Below are positions 34,304-42,787 of a stretch of 64,000 bases of DNA, piece by piece (the first letter of the stretch is position 1; every line of letters starts with the position of its first letter). This stretch comes from Desulfobulbaceae bacterium (GTDB lineage Bacteria > Desulfobacterota > Desulfobulbia > Desulfobulbales > SURF-16), in the NCBI GenBank assembly GCA_002868945.1, contig PKTX01000006.1:133801-197800 (forward strand), given 5' to 3'. A program made the position numbers and the translations under genes. The notes beneath the pieces were generated by a model. The model had not been told where the DNA came from. It was given only the letters and a program-made list of their open reading frames with translations, and made no database searches.

Positions 34304-35338
34304 TCACTTCAGCCAACAGGTGGGATCGGCGGCCAGGTGATCGCCGGTGACCTGGAAGGCGTTGCCCCGACAGCCGTAACAGAAATCGCCGTGGCGGCAT
34401 TGGCCGCACTGGCCCTTGATGGTCTGGCGAATGTTGCGTAACTCCTTGATAACATGGCTGCTGTGCAGGATTTCTGCCAGAGGGGCGTGACGGATGTTGC
34501 CGGTGGCAATAGAGACGCCGGGGCAGGGCTGCACATCGCCGATGGCGGTTATGGTACAGGAGTATTCGTGCCGGGCGCAATGACTGCCGGCCAGGGGGGG
34601 ACGCGGCGTCCAGCTGTGGCCGAATTCCCGGTAGTCAATGGCGGCCAACTCCTCGAAAAGTCTTTTTAAGGCCGCCGGCGCCACTTCCAGGTCGTCATGG
34701 GCCAGGGCGCGGCCCTGGCTGGTCAGCACCTCGAAATAGGGGATGATGTTACGCCTGCGCGCCCAGCGCCAGAGATCCGGCAGTTCCTCATAGTTGTGGC
34801 CACAGATAATGGTCTCAATGCCCAGGGTGTGGTTGTCATCCGGATAACCGGCGGCCTGCAGGGCACTGAGACCTGCGGCGATGGCTTGAAAGGTGCCGGG
34901 CTTGGCGGCCAGGGCGTCCTGGACCTCGGGCCGGCGGCTGTTCATCTTCATGGAGATGGCCACCTGGCGCTGGTAGAGGGCCTCGGCCATGGCAGGGTTA
35001 ATCAGGGTGGCATTGGTGAAGAGATCCACCGCCAGGTGGCGGCTGCGGATATAGTCGATGACAGTGAGCAGATGCGGATAAAGCAGAGGCTCGCCGCCAC
35101 CGAGAATGATGATTTTTTTGGCGCCCAGGTCAGCGGCCTGGTCGATCACCGTGCTGATCTCGCTGAGGCTGAGTTCGTCGGCCAGGGCCTGGCCGGATGA
35201 GGCATAACAGTAGATACAGCGCAGATTGCAGAGCCTGGAGAGCTCCAGTTCCAGAGAGAGCAGACCCTTGTCTGCCTTACAGCGGGCGATTTCCTCGGGG
35301 CTGAATTCCAGGCCCCAGTATTCCTTTGTGCAACCCAT
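34304..35338 (-). CDS. SPASM-domain radical SAM protein, lipid cluster
   Basis: A 344-residue enzyme with the radical SAM motif LSRLCNLRCIYCYASSG, a GGGEPLLYPHL glycine motif and a C-terminal SPASM-type Cys cluster (CARHEYSC, QPCPGVSIATGN, CGQCRHGDFCYGC). SPASM enzymes usually act on peptides but some act on small molecules; no precursor peptide is seen here. A 90 bp gap separates it from the ligase gene. Its role in the locus is probably an oxidative or C-C bond-forming step. Confidence 0.88.
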   Translation of the reverse strand: MGCTKEYWGLEFSPEEIARCKADKGLLSLELELSRLCNLRCIYCYASSGQALADELSLSEISTVIDQAADLGAKKIIILGGGEPLLYPHLLTVIDYIRSRHLAVDLFTNATLINPAMAEALYQRQVAISMKMNSRRPEVQDALAAKPGTFQAIAAGLSALQAAGYPDDNHTLGIETIICGHNYEELPDLWRWARRRNIIPYFEVLTSQGRALAHDDLEVAPAALKRLFEELAAIDYREFGHSWTPRPPLAGSHCARHEYSCTITAIGDVQPCPGVSIATGNIRHAPLAEILHSSHVIKELRNIRQTIKGQCGQCRHGDFCYGCRGNAFQVTGDHLAADPTCWLK

Positions 35339-35427
35339 ATTGTCTTGGTCCCTGGGAGGAAAGAAGTTGAGGGGAGGCTATAAAAACTGCCATCTTCTTA
35401 CTGCCCATCACCTTATTTCTCAATGTC

Positions 35428-36732
35428 TCATTTTCTTTCCGGGCGAAAATCAAAAAACTTTTTGGTTTTATGGCCGCCTGCCATGGTTTTTTCAACCTCT
35501 TCCAAGGCATGTTGTTCCACGGTGAGGCGGACGCGCAGCTGGGCCTGGAGGAGGGCCTCCACCTCTTTCTTGTCCAGGGGCAGGCGACTGCCGATCACCA
35601 CGGTGACCAGATCTGAGAGATCATAGGCGGCCCGCACCTCGATATAGGACGCTTCAATGGCCGGTATCTGCTGCAGGGTCTGGAAGATGACCTCCGGATA
35701 GATGGTGGTGCCCCGCACCTTGAGGCGTTGAGCCAGGCGGCCCTCAATGGGGCCGATACGGGGGGTCTGCCAGCCGCAGGGGCAGGGGGCGCGATGCACC
35801 CTGCTGATATCGCCGGTGCGCAGACGAATCAGCGGAAATCCTTCAACACCCAGCGGCGTTACCACCAGTTCTCCCGGCTCGCCGTCGGCAACCGGTTTGC
35901 CCTGTTCGTCGATAATCTCCACCAGGCTCAGCTCCGGATGGACATGACCGCCTCTGCCCTGCCGGCATTCACTGATACCGGTTTCCAGCTCCGTGGCCCC
36001 GTACGAGACATGGATGGGCGCACCCCAGGCCTCGGTCAACTCCCGGCCCAGGATGGTCAGGGTGAAATCGGGACGGCGAATCGGTTCGCCGATGGTGATA
36101 AGCGATTCAATACCCATCCGGCGCGGCTCATAGCCATGTTCACGGCCCCAATCGGCGATCTGCAGGAGAAAGCTGGGCACGCCGATGAGGCCGGTGGGGC
36201 GCAGCTGCTGGATGAGCTGCCACTGCCGGGCCAGTTGGCCGGCGCCGCTGCGGATGGCGCCGGCGCCGAGTTCCACCAGGCCCGAGTAATAGGCGAGGCC
36301 GGCGATAAAGCAGCGATCCAGGGTGACGCAGACCAGAAAACGGTGGCCGGGGCGTACCCCTGCCCCCCAGAAGGCAATGGCCTCGTTTACGGCCAGTCTG
36401 GTCAGATCGTTGCGGGTGTAGGGTACCTGTACCGGTGTACCGGTGGTGCCGGAGGTCAGGGCAATGTCGACAATATCCTGCTCAACAACGGCCTGGAAGA
36501 GATGTCCGTCATTATTGAGATCCTGGCGCGAGGTCAGGGGCAGATGACGTAAATCCGCCAGGCTGGTGATGTCAGCCGGGCTCATGGCAAGCTTTGTCAG
36601 TTTTTCACGGTAAAAGGCGCCATGCATGGCCTGTTTGATATGGCGGCGCAGCAGGGCGGTCTGCTGCGCGGCAATCTCTGTCTGGTCGGCGCGGCGCCAG
36701 GCCAGGGCCGTATCAAGGGTGTTCTGTTTCAT
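35428..36732 (-). CDS. Phenylacetate-CoA-ligase-like AMP-forming acyl ligase
   Basis: A 434-residue adenylating enzyme of the PaaK type. The P-loop is ALTSGTTGTPVQVPYT; the A5-type motif is SYGATELETGISEC; and the hinge region is LIRLRTGDISRVHRAPCPCGW, ending in MAGGHKTKKFFDF with the C-terminal Lys. It probably activates an aryl or acyl acid for loading on the ACP or CoA. Its ATG overlaps the stop of the acyltransferase gene (TAATG). Confidence 0.88.
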   Translation of the reverse strand: MKQNTLDTALAWRRADQTEIAAQQTALLRRHIKQAMHGAFYREKLTKLAMSPADITSLADLRHLPLTSRQDLNNDGHLFQAVVEQDIVDIALTSGTTGTPVQVPYTRNDLTRLAVNEAIAFWGAGVRPGHRFLVCVTLDRCFIAGLAYYSGLVELGAGAIRSGAGQLARQWQLIQQLRPTGLIGVPSFLLQIADWGREHGYEPRRMGIESLITIGEPIRRPDFTLTILGRELTEAWGAPIHVSYGATELETGISECRQGRGGHVHPELSLVEIIDEQGKPVADGEPGELVVTPLGVEGFPLIRLRTGDISRVHRAPCPCGWQTPRIGPIEGRLAQRLKVRGTTIYPEVIFQTLQQIPAIEASYIEVRAAYDLSDLVTVVIGSRLPLDKKEVEALLQAQLRVRLTVEQHALEEVEKTMAGGHKTKKFFDFRPERK

Positions 36733-37466
36733 TAACGGTGGCGTGCCAGTTCACGGCCGATGGTGCGTCGGCTTTCCTGGCATAATTTTTTAATGGCCCG
36801 GCGTTTGTCCAGCGTGCGGTCAGGCCGGAGGGGTGGCAGCAGGATGACCTGGGGGCGGGCCGGAGACAACAAGCGGCAGCACGGCGCCAGAACCTTGTCT
36901 GTATCAACAAAACAGACCGGCACCACCGGACAGCCCGCCTCATAGGCCAGGCGAAAGGCGCCGCGTTGAAATTCCCCCAGCATACCGTCCCGGGAGCGAT
37001 GTCCCTCCGGCCAGATGATCAGGGAGCAGCCCTCAGCCAGCAATTTGTGGGCCTGGTCGCTGATGGCCTGCCAGCCGCGGCGGGTATCGACATAGTGGGC
37101 CGCCAGCATCATCCAGCGAAAGACGGGAATGTTAAAGGGCCAGGAGGTAAACATGCCATATTCGCTGTCAACCACCCCGAAACAGTAGGGATCAACGGAG
37201 GAGAGGTGGTTGGCCACATAGATAACCGGCCGCGGCAGCGTACCGGCTCGGTCATCGAGCCGCACAGGGGCCATGAAGGGGATGAGGCGGCAGACCGTCC
37301 AGCCATATCTGGTAATACCACGTCGGAAAAAGGTTGCCGATGATTTTCCCGGCCGCATCAGGGTTGTCAGGGAAAAGAGCGGGATGGCCACGGCAAACAG
37401 CAGCGTGACCAGCGCAAAGAGGGGCCAGAAGTAGAGGTTAAGGAGTATTTTTTTTACAGGCCGCAA
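36732..37466 (-). CDS. PlsC-type 1-acylglycerol-phosphate acyltransferase, lipid cluster
   Basis: A 244-residue membrane-anchored acyltransferase, the first gene of the locus. There is an N-terminal hydrophobic segment (LYFWPLFALVTLLFAVAIPLF), the catalytic NHLSSVD (HX4D), and the PEGHRSRDG motif for phosphate binding. The only usable start in frame after the upstream stop is TTG at 37466 with a weak AAGAAG. It probably esterifies the product of the locus to a glycerol phosphate or similar acceptor. Confidence 0.85.
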   Translation of the reverse strand: MRPVKKILLNLYFWPLFALVTLLFAVAIPLFSLTTLMRPGKSSATFFRRGITRYGWTVCRLIPFMAPVRLDDRAGTLPRPVIYVANHLSSVDPYCFGVVDSEYGMFTSWPFNIPVFRWMMLAAHYVDTRRGWQAISDQAHKLLAEGCSLIIWPEGHRSRDGMLGEFQRGAFRLAYEAGCPVVPVCFVDTDKVLAPCCRLLSPARPQVILLPPLRPDRTLDKRRAIKKLCQESRRTIGRELARHR

Positions 37467-37615
37467 CTTCTTGGTAACTCAGCAAGGCATGGGGTGGCGG
37501 GAAGATGAGAGGTGATCATGGTCTCCCGGGTGGTTTCGTCCGGCGGTGCGGAACGGCGAAGCGTAGATCGGCTCAGTGGGCCGGGCTGCTTGCCGCAAGA
37601 TGAGGTACTGCTGGA

Positions 37616-37644
37616 TAGTTACAGTAAAAAAAATATTATGGCAA
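37616..37644 (-). promoter_or_regulatory. Weak candidate promoter for the lipid locus
   Basis: On the minus strand TTGCCA and TAACTA are separated by 17 nt, about 150 bp before the first gene of the locus. No better promoter was seen in the 363 bp divergent gap, so regulation of the locus remains open. Confidence 0.3.
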
Positions 37645-37721
37645 CCATGAAGCATATTTGCCGCAGCTCGCAATTCCGCCAGCAAATAAGTGGTGGCGCT
37701 TTTCGTCCCATCTGAAGCGTC

Positions 37722-37751
37722 TTGACACAACGGTCTAGCCTTTGCTAAATT
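37722..37751 (+). promoter_or_regulatory. Sigma70-type promoter of the PilZ gene
   Basis: TTGACA and TAAATT are separated by 18 nt, with the ATG about 80 bp further on. Confidence 0.6.
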
Positions 37752-37829
37752 GGCCTGACTAAAAAATGCTCTGGCTGGCCCGTTGGGCCGATAGGGCGGG
37801 GGATTTGTTTTACAATACCAGGGGGCATA

Positions 37830-38162
37830 ATGCAGAATCGAGAACCGAGAGTTGAATTTCAAATGGTTTCCACCATTGCCGACGGCAATATGCTGTTTGA
37901 GGGAATGGTCAGCAACATATCCAGGAATGGCCTTAAGGTGGTTGATCTGCCGACCAAGTGTAGAATGAAGGCCAAGGAGTACAAGGCGGTGATCAGCGCC
38001 AAGGGCCGCAATTATCGCCTCTCCCTCTATCCGGTCTGGATGGAAAAGAACGGTATGCACATCGAGGTTGGCTTTAAGATCGTTACCCCCACCGCTGACT
38101 GGTATTTGCTCCTTAAGGAGCTTGATCCGCCGGAAAGAGATATCTGGGGATTTCGCGACTGA
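37830..38162 (+). CDS. PilZ-domain protein
   Basis: A 110-residue protein with a PilZ pattern for cyclic di-GMP binding: an N-terminal NREPRVEF that serves as the RxxxR switch in loose form and NISRNGLKVV as the (D/N)xSxxG box. GGGGG lies about 5 nt before the ATG. The gene is divergent from the lipid locus and convergent with the dikinase-like gene, so its target is unknown. Confidence 0.72.
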   Translation: MQNREPRVEFQMVSTIADGNMLFEGMVSNISRNGLKVVDLPTKCRMKAKEYKAVISAKGRNYRLSLYPVWMEKNGMHIEVGFKIVTPTADWYLLLKELDPPERDIWGFRD

Positions 38163-38232
38163 TTGCAACGATATGGTTCACGATGCCCTCACGTCAGCTA
38201 AAAGCGGCCGCCTGCAGCAGACCCCTCTTGCA

Positions 38233-38308
38233 GGTATCTTGAATTATTAGATTTTTATTTTCGTAGCGACGAAAAAATCGGACAAAAAAGCAATTGTTCA
38301 AGATGGCC
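38233..38308 (+). repeat. MITE-like element, family 1, copy C (short form)
   Basis: A 76 bp copy with GGTATCTTGAATTATT at the left and CAATTGTTCAAGATGGCC at the right, and the TTTTCGT-AGCG-ACGAAAA hairpin. It lies in the convergent gap between the PilZ gene and the dikinase-like gene and its right end touches the stop of the latter; it could act as a two-way terminator. Confidence 0.72.
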
Positions 38309-41300
38309 TTACATGGGCAGGATGTGCACCTCTTCTTTGATGGCATGTCTGCCCTTGACAAAGAGGCCCTTGCGGCCGTCAATGGAGATCCAGTCGCCGA
38401 AGCGGATGGTGTGTTCATTGATGACGCAGCGTTCCTCGGTCTCATACACCTGCATGGACTGGCACCCCACCACGCAGGTCTTTTCCAGGCGCAGGGTGAT
38501 CACCGAGGCATGTGAGGTCTGGCCGCCGCGGGCCGTGAGCAGGCCGTCGGCCAGGGATATCTCTCTGATGTCCTCGGGCACGGTGTCCTGTCTGATCAGA
38601 ATAAGGGGTGCCTCGGGATCCCGGCGGCGCAGGGTGTTGATATTTTCCACCGTGAAAACGGCCCGGCCGGCAAGGGCGGAGCCGCTGACACCGATGCCCT
38701 TGCCCAGTATTTCCCGGGCAAAGTGGGGGCCGCCCTCAAAGACGTGGAAGCGTTCCTGCTTCTTGATGGTAATCATGTCGCGGGTCTGGAGAATGTAGAG
38801 CTGCTCTTTTTCCGGCCCCTCAAAGGTGAACTCCAGCTCCTGGGGATTCCAGCCCTTTTCATAGACCAGGTTTCTGGCAATGGTCAACAGCTCCTGGTAG
38901 ACGGCCGGTGCCTTTTTCTCCAGGCTCTCTGCCGGGGGACGGCCGTCGATTTCGGCCTGTTCCACCGAGATGGGCAGGGCCGTGACCAGGCCGCTGACAA
39001 TATCTTCACCCTGATCACCGGCGGCATAATCGCCCCAGAGCGCCACCCGCCGCACCTTGCGGTAGGGGTGGGCGGTAAAGACCACGCCGCTGCCCGCTGT
39101 TTCATCACGGTTGCCGAAGACAATGGCCTGGACAATGACAGCCGTGCCCCAATCATCGGAAACCCCCATGAGATTACGATAATCCCTGGTCTTGGCCGCG
39201 TCCCAGGAGGAGAGCACCATCTCAATGGCGCCAATGAGCTGCAGCCAGGGGTCATCCGGAATGCCGATGCCCAGGCTGCGTACCTTCTGCTGATATTTGA
39301 GGGCCAGCTCCCGCATCTGGTCCGGTGAGAACTGGGCCTTCTTGGTGATGGAGTATTTTTGTTTGCTCTCATCCATCAGGGCCTGGAAGGTGTCGCGCTC
39401 CACGCCGCAGGTCATGGCCCAGGATTGCAGAAAACGGCGATAGTTGTCCCAGGCCAGGTATTTTTTGCGGCCCGAGGAGGCCATGGCCTCGGCCAGTTCC
39501 TGGTTGAGGCCGATATTGTGGATGGTGGCCATCATGCCGGGCATGGAGATGGAGGCGCCGCTGCGCACCGAAACCAGCAGAGGATTGGCCGGATCGCCAT
39601 AGGTCTTGTCGGCCTGGTTCTCCAGCTGCTCCAGGGAGGAACGGATGCGGCGCAGCAGGTTTTCGCGGGCCCGGCCGTAGCCGCGCACCACCTGCCAGCA
39701 GCGGAAGACCTCGGTGGTGATGATGAAACCCGGCGGCACCGGTTTCCGGTCATGGGCCAGCTGGCTGAGGTTAAAGCCCTTATTGCCGAGCAGCACCATG
39801 TTTTTGGCGGTGGCGCTGCTGTCGCCGATATGGTGGATGATCTTGTCGGGGTTGTAGCTCATCAGCAGGTCGAGCTGCGTCTCGTCAAGGCTCTCCTTCT
39901 GTCTCTCCAGGGTGTGGTAAATGGTGGAGATGAAGTTGTCCAGGTGCTGCAGGCCGAAGGTAGTGGCAATACTCTCGCGCATAAAGGCCTCGGAGAGCTG
40001 GTGGATGTTGTTGATGGCCGCATCTTTCTCGCTGGGGCTCTGCAGCATGTTGCGATATTTGGCCAGCAGGTTGGTCGGGCCGATTTGGGGGATGATGATG
40101 GTCAGATTGTTTTGATGGATATTGGTGTAATAGGCGTAGATGACGTCCTTGACCCCTTCGGAAAGGCCGCGAAAGATATCGAGATACTGGGTGTATGAGA
40201 AGCGGGCCAGGGCCAGAGAGCTTGCCAGCAGGGCGACATAGGTCTCCAGACGACGGCTGGTGATGCCGTCGATCTTCAGGGCCCGCAAGTAGAGGCGTAG
40301 ACATTTTACCACCCGGATAAAGGTGGATTTGGTGATAAAGCTGCTTTCCACCAGGCCGGGCAATCGTTCCAGGTAGATGTTGGCCATGTTTTCCAGACGA
40401 AAGGTGAGGCTGAGGGCGTCGAATTTCTTTTCCCGGTAACGGCCGTAGACCGAGGGAATATCCACGGCAATATGGCGTTTGTGGAAGATGTCCTCCCGAG
40501 CTTCAAAGGTCTCGTTGCTGAGAATGATCCCTTTGAGTTTCTCCAGGTGGGTCAGGAGGGAGTTGAGGCATTGAAAGGTGTCACACAGGGCCAGATCCTC
40601 AAGCAGGGGCTGCAGTTCCGGAAAGCCGCTGTTCACCGCCTCTTCCAGTTGGTGGCGAATCTCCTGGAAGCCGAGGTTGTACTTCTGGTCGAGTAGCTTG
40701 TACATCTCCACCAGCAGCCGGAAACGGTTACGTTCGTTCTCGCTGAGATCGATCTGCAGGTTGAGAAAACCGTCCAGGCGCTTGGTGTCAAGCAGCAGCA
40801 GGTCCTCCTCCCGTTTAATCTTGCTGAGCTGGAAGATGCGTTTGGTCAGCCTGTGGAGCTGGTCCACAAAGAGGCCGGAGGTCTGCACCTGGGCAAGAAT
40901 CTCCTCGGGCAGGTAATCCTTGAGGTGCGATTTGTCCAGGGTATGCCAGAAGCGCATGATGGCCTGGATGAAACCGACAATGAGGTTGGAGCTCTCCACA
41001 TGACTCTGCTTGCGCAGGAAGTGGATGAGGATGTCTTTGCGTTTATGGGTTTCGTCCAATTCGGTGGAGACGTCGCGTAAGCGCCCTTCGGCGCCGATTT
41101 CGTTGAAGAAGACGGGCATCAGCTTGCAGAACTGTTTCACCAGGTTGTAGACCGGCTCAATGGGGTGATTGAGCAGACTGGTGATGTCGCGCTGGAAGAG
41201 ATCGGTGTCCTTGACGCAGGTGCCGGAGAGGTTGATGTTGATGATCAGGGCCGAGAAAAGGGTGGCGCACCACTTGGGCTCCTGCATGATGAGATGCAGC

Positions 41301-42547
41301 CAGGCCCTGATATTGGCCAGGTGGGCCGGGTTGGTGATGGGCTGCCACTCCTCGTCAACGCCGGAGACATTGGCGTACTGGAAGCCGAAGCGTACCGTCT
41401 CCCAGAGAAAGGTCTCGGCCAGCCGGCTGGACCCACGCTTGAACACCTCCGTACCCAGGACCTGGATGCACTGCAGGGCGGTGTGGGGATAGCGCCGGAC
41501 ATTGTCCTTTAAGAGCTGCATGGTGGTGAGCAGGAAGCTCTCAATCTCTTCAAAGGATTGCCGGTGGATGAGATGGACCAGGCTGCGGTTGATCTCCCGC
41601 AGGCTCTCCTCGTGGATGAGATAGAGCCCGGAGGTGTTCATGATCTTAAAGAGAAAGATCAGTTTACGGTTCTCGGTGAAACGGTCCGGCGAGCCTTCAT
41701 CTTCCGGAGCCGGAGTGGCGATGAGCCGATCAGGGATTTCCTTGTAGAGGCGGACAATGTCCATATGGGCCGGCAGGGCCAGCATTGCCTCCAGGGTCTG
41801 GGGCGCCGAGTAGTCGACCAGCTCTTCCAGGCCTTGCAGGTGGTTGCGGATTCTGTCATGGCTGATGGCGCTAAAGAGCTCACCCGCCTTCCAGTTGCTG
41901 CACATGTCACCGCACTCCTCCTGGAACCAGGGCAGGGGGTCCTCAACCGACAGCCAGTAGTGGTAGTTGAGGGCGAGGACCTTGTGGAACAGGGCTGTGG
42001 TGGCGGTCAGGTCAAAGTGATTGTCCCGGGCCGCGTTCAGCAGGTTGGTGGCCATTTTTTTCATGGGGTGATGGCCCTGGACCATGAACATGATGGCCTG
42101 GTCGTCAAGTTCGGCCATTTGCCGGAAAAAGCGGTCAAGGGCCTCCTGGTACTCGGCAAGCTGCGGCCTGATCAGTGATAGAAATCTTTCCACATAGGCC
42201 AGCAGTGATTCCATGGCCAGGCCGCGCAGCTCCTCGTTACGGGCCTCGGCAATAACCTGGAAAAAGAGGGTGGTGAACTGACGGAAGGCGGCCGGCCCCT
42301 GTTCGCTGCGGCAGTAAATCTGGCTGTTCTTCAGGACAAAGGTGCGCAGTTTGGGCAGCAGCAGGTTCCAGTTGCGAAAGGGGTGGCTGATTTCCAGGAG
42401 CAGCTCTTCGATACTTCTGTGGATGCCGCGATACTCTTTGACAAGCTCGCAGAGCAGCAGGTTGTCCGGCGAGATCTCCACATGATCCACGGCGGTTTCC
42501 TGGAGATTGGCCTTAAGGGCGTCGGATGTTTCAGAGAGATTGGCCAT
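38309..42547 (-). CDS. Large PEP/pyruvate-dikinase-like protein without the C-terminal barrel
   Basis: A 1412-residue protein. From about residue 915 it has a nucleotide-binding domain of the PPDK type (LLGNKGFNLSQLAHDRKPVPPGF, SVRSGASISMPGMMATIHNIG), then a phosphohistidine swivel domain (LTARGGQTSHASVITLRLEKTCVVG) with the phospho-His at residue 1346. The protein ends about 66 residues later, so the PEP/pyruvate TIM barrel of true PPDK and PEP synthase is missing. The first ~900 residues are helical and not recognised. The order nucleotide domain then His domain resembles rifampicin phosphotransferase and, in part, glucan dikinases. The neighbours (gap, a glycogen-synthase-like enzyme) suggest central carbon or glucan metabolism; substrate unknown. 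Confidence 0.8.
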   Translation of the reverse strand: MANLSETSDALKANLQETAVDHVEISPDNLLLCELVKEYRGIHRSIEELLLEISHPFRNWNLLLPKLRTFVLKNSQIYCRSEQGPAAFRQFTTLFFQVIAEARNEELRGLAMESLLAYVERFLSLIRPQLAEYQEALDRFFRQMAELDDQAIMFMVQGHHPMKKMATNLLNAARDNHFDLTATTALFHKVLALNYHYWLSVEDPLPWFQEECGDMCSNWKAGELFSAISHDRIRNHLQGLEELVDYSAPQTLEAMLALPAHMDIVRLYKEIPDRLIATPAPEDEGSPDRFTENRKLIFLFKIMNTSGLYLIHEESLREINRSLVHLIHRQSFEEIESFLLTTMQLLKDNVRRYPHTALQCIQVLGTEVFKRGSSRLAETFLWETVRFGFQYANVSGVDEEWQPITNPAHLANIRAWLHLIMQEPKWCATLFSALIININLSGTCVKDTDLFQRDITSLLNHPIEPVYNLVKQFCKLMPVFFNEIGAEGRLRDVSTELDETHKRKDILIHFLRKQSHVESSNLIVGFIQAIMRFWHTLDKSHLKDYLPEEILAQVQTSGLFVDQLHRLTKRIFQLSKIKREEDLLLLDTKRLDGFLNLQIDLSENERNRFRLLVEMYKLLDQKYNLGFQEIRHQLEEAVNSGFPELQPLLEDLALCDTFQCLNSLLTHLEKLKGIILSNETFEAREDIFHKRHIAVDIPSVYGRYREKKFDALSLTFRLENMANIYLERLPGLVESSFITKSTFIRVVKCLRLYLRALKIDGITSRRLETYVALLASSLALARFSYTQYLDIFRGLSEGVKDVIYAYYTNIHQNNLTIIIPQIGPTNLLAKYRNMLQSPSEKDAAINNIHQLSEAFMRESIATTFGLQHLDNFISTIYHTLERQKESLDETQLDLLMSYNPDKIIHHIGDSSATAKNMVLLGNKGFNLSQLAHDRKPVPPGFIITTEVFRCWQVVRGYGRARENLLRRIRSSLEQLENQADKTYGDPANPLLVSVRSGASISMPGMMATIHNIGLNQELAEAMASSGRKKYLAWDNYRRFLQSWAMTCGVERDTFQALMDESKQKYSITKKAQFSPDQMRELALKYQQKVRSLGIGIPDDPWLQLIGAIEMVLSSWDAAKTRDYRNLMGVSDDWGTAVIVQAIVFGNRDETAGSGVVFTAHPYRKVRRVALWGDYAAGDQGEDIVSGLVTALPISVEQAEIDGRPPAESLEKKAPAVYQELLTIARNLVYEKGWNPQELEFTFEGPEKEQLYILQTRDMITIKKQERFHVFEGGPHFAREILGKGIGVSGSALAGRAVFTVENINTLRRRDPEAPLILIRQDTVPEDIREISLADGLLTARGGQTSHASVITLRLEKTCVVGCQSMQVYETEERCVINEHTIRFGDWISIDGRKGLFVKGRHAIKEEVHILPM

Positions 42548-42696
42548 TGGCTTGCAAAGCTGAGGAGGTGAGAGGTTGAGAATTCTGAATTCAGAACTCA
42601 GGAGTCAGAAAACAGAGAAAAGCCTAAAATAAGATGTTCTGACTCGGGGGAAAAGTCGCCATGTCACGAATGATCTTCTTGGTATCAACAAGAGAG

Positions 42697-42776
42697 GACA
42701 AGTCGGCAAGGTGGGCGAGAAGAAGAAAAGGCACGTCACGTGCCTTTTCTTCTTCTTTCTCAAGTTCCGACTTGTC
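42697..42776. terminator. Nested inverted repeat downstream of gap
   Basis: An inner stem of 15 bp (AGAAGAAAAGGCACG / CGTGCCTTTTCTTCT, loop TCA) sits inside an outer 10 bp pair (GACAAGTCGG / CCGACTTGTC). It lies just after the gap stop codon (minus strand). The T-rich downstream arm on the plus strand and A-rich arm on the minus strand make a strong hairpin in either direction. Confidence 0.8.
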
Positions 42777-42787
42777 GTCTTCCTGTT

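Noticed and set aside
26805-37466. Calling the lipid locus a standard aryl-polyene cluster
   Set aside because: Ketoreductase, dehydratase, LolA and exporter genes are absent and two radical SAM genes are present.
26805-37466. Calling the lipid locus a proven ladderane cluster
   Set aside because: Only general gene types agree; gene-by-gene comparison was not possible and ladderanes are known only from anammox bacteria.
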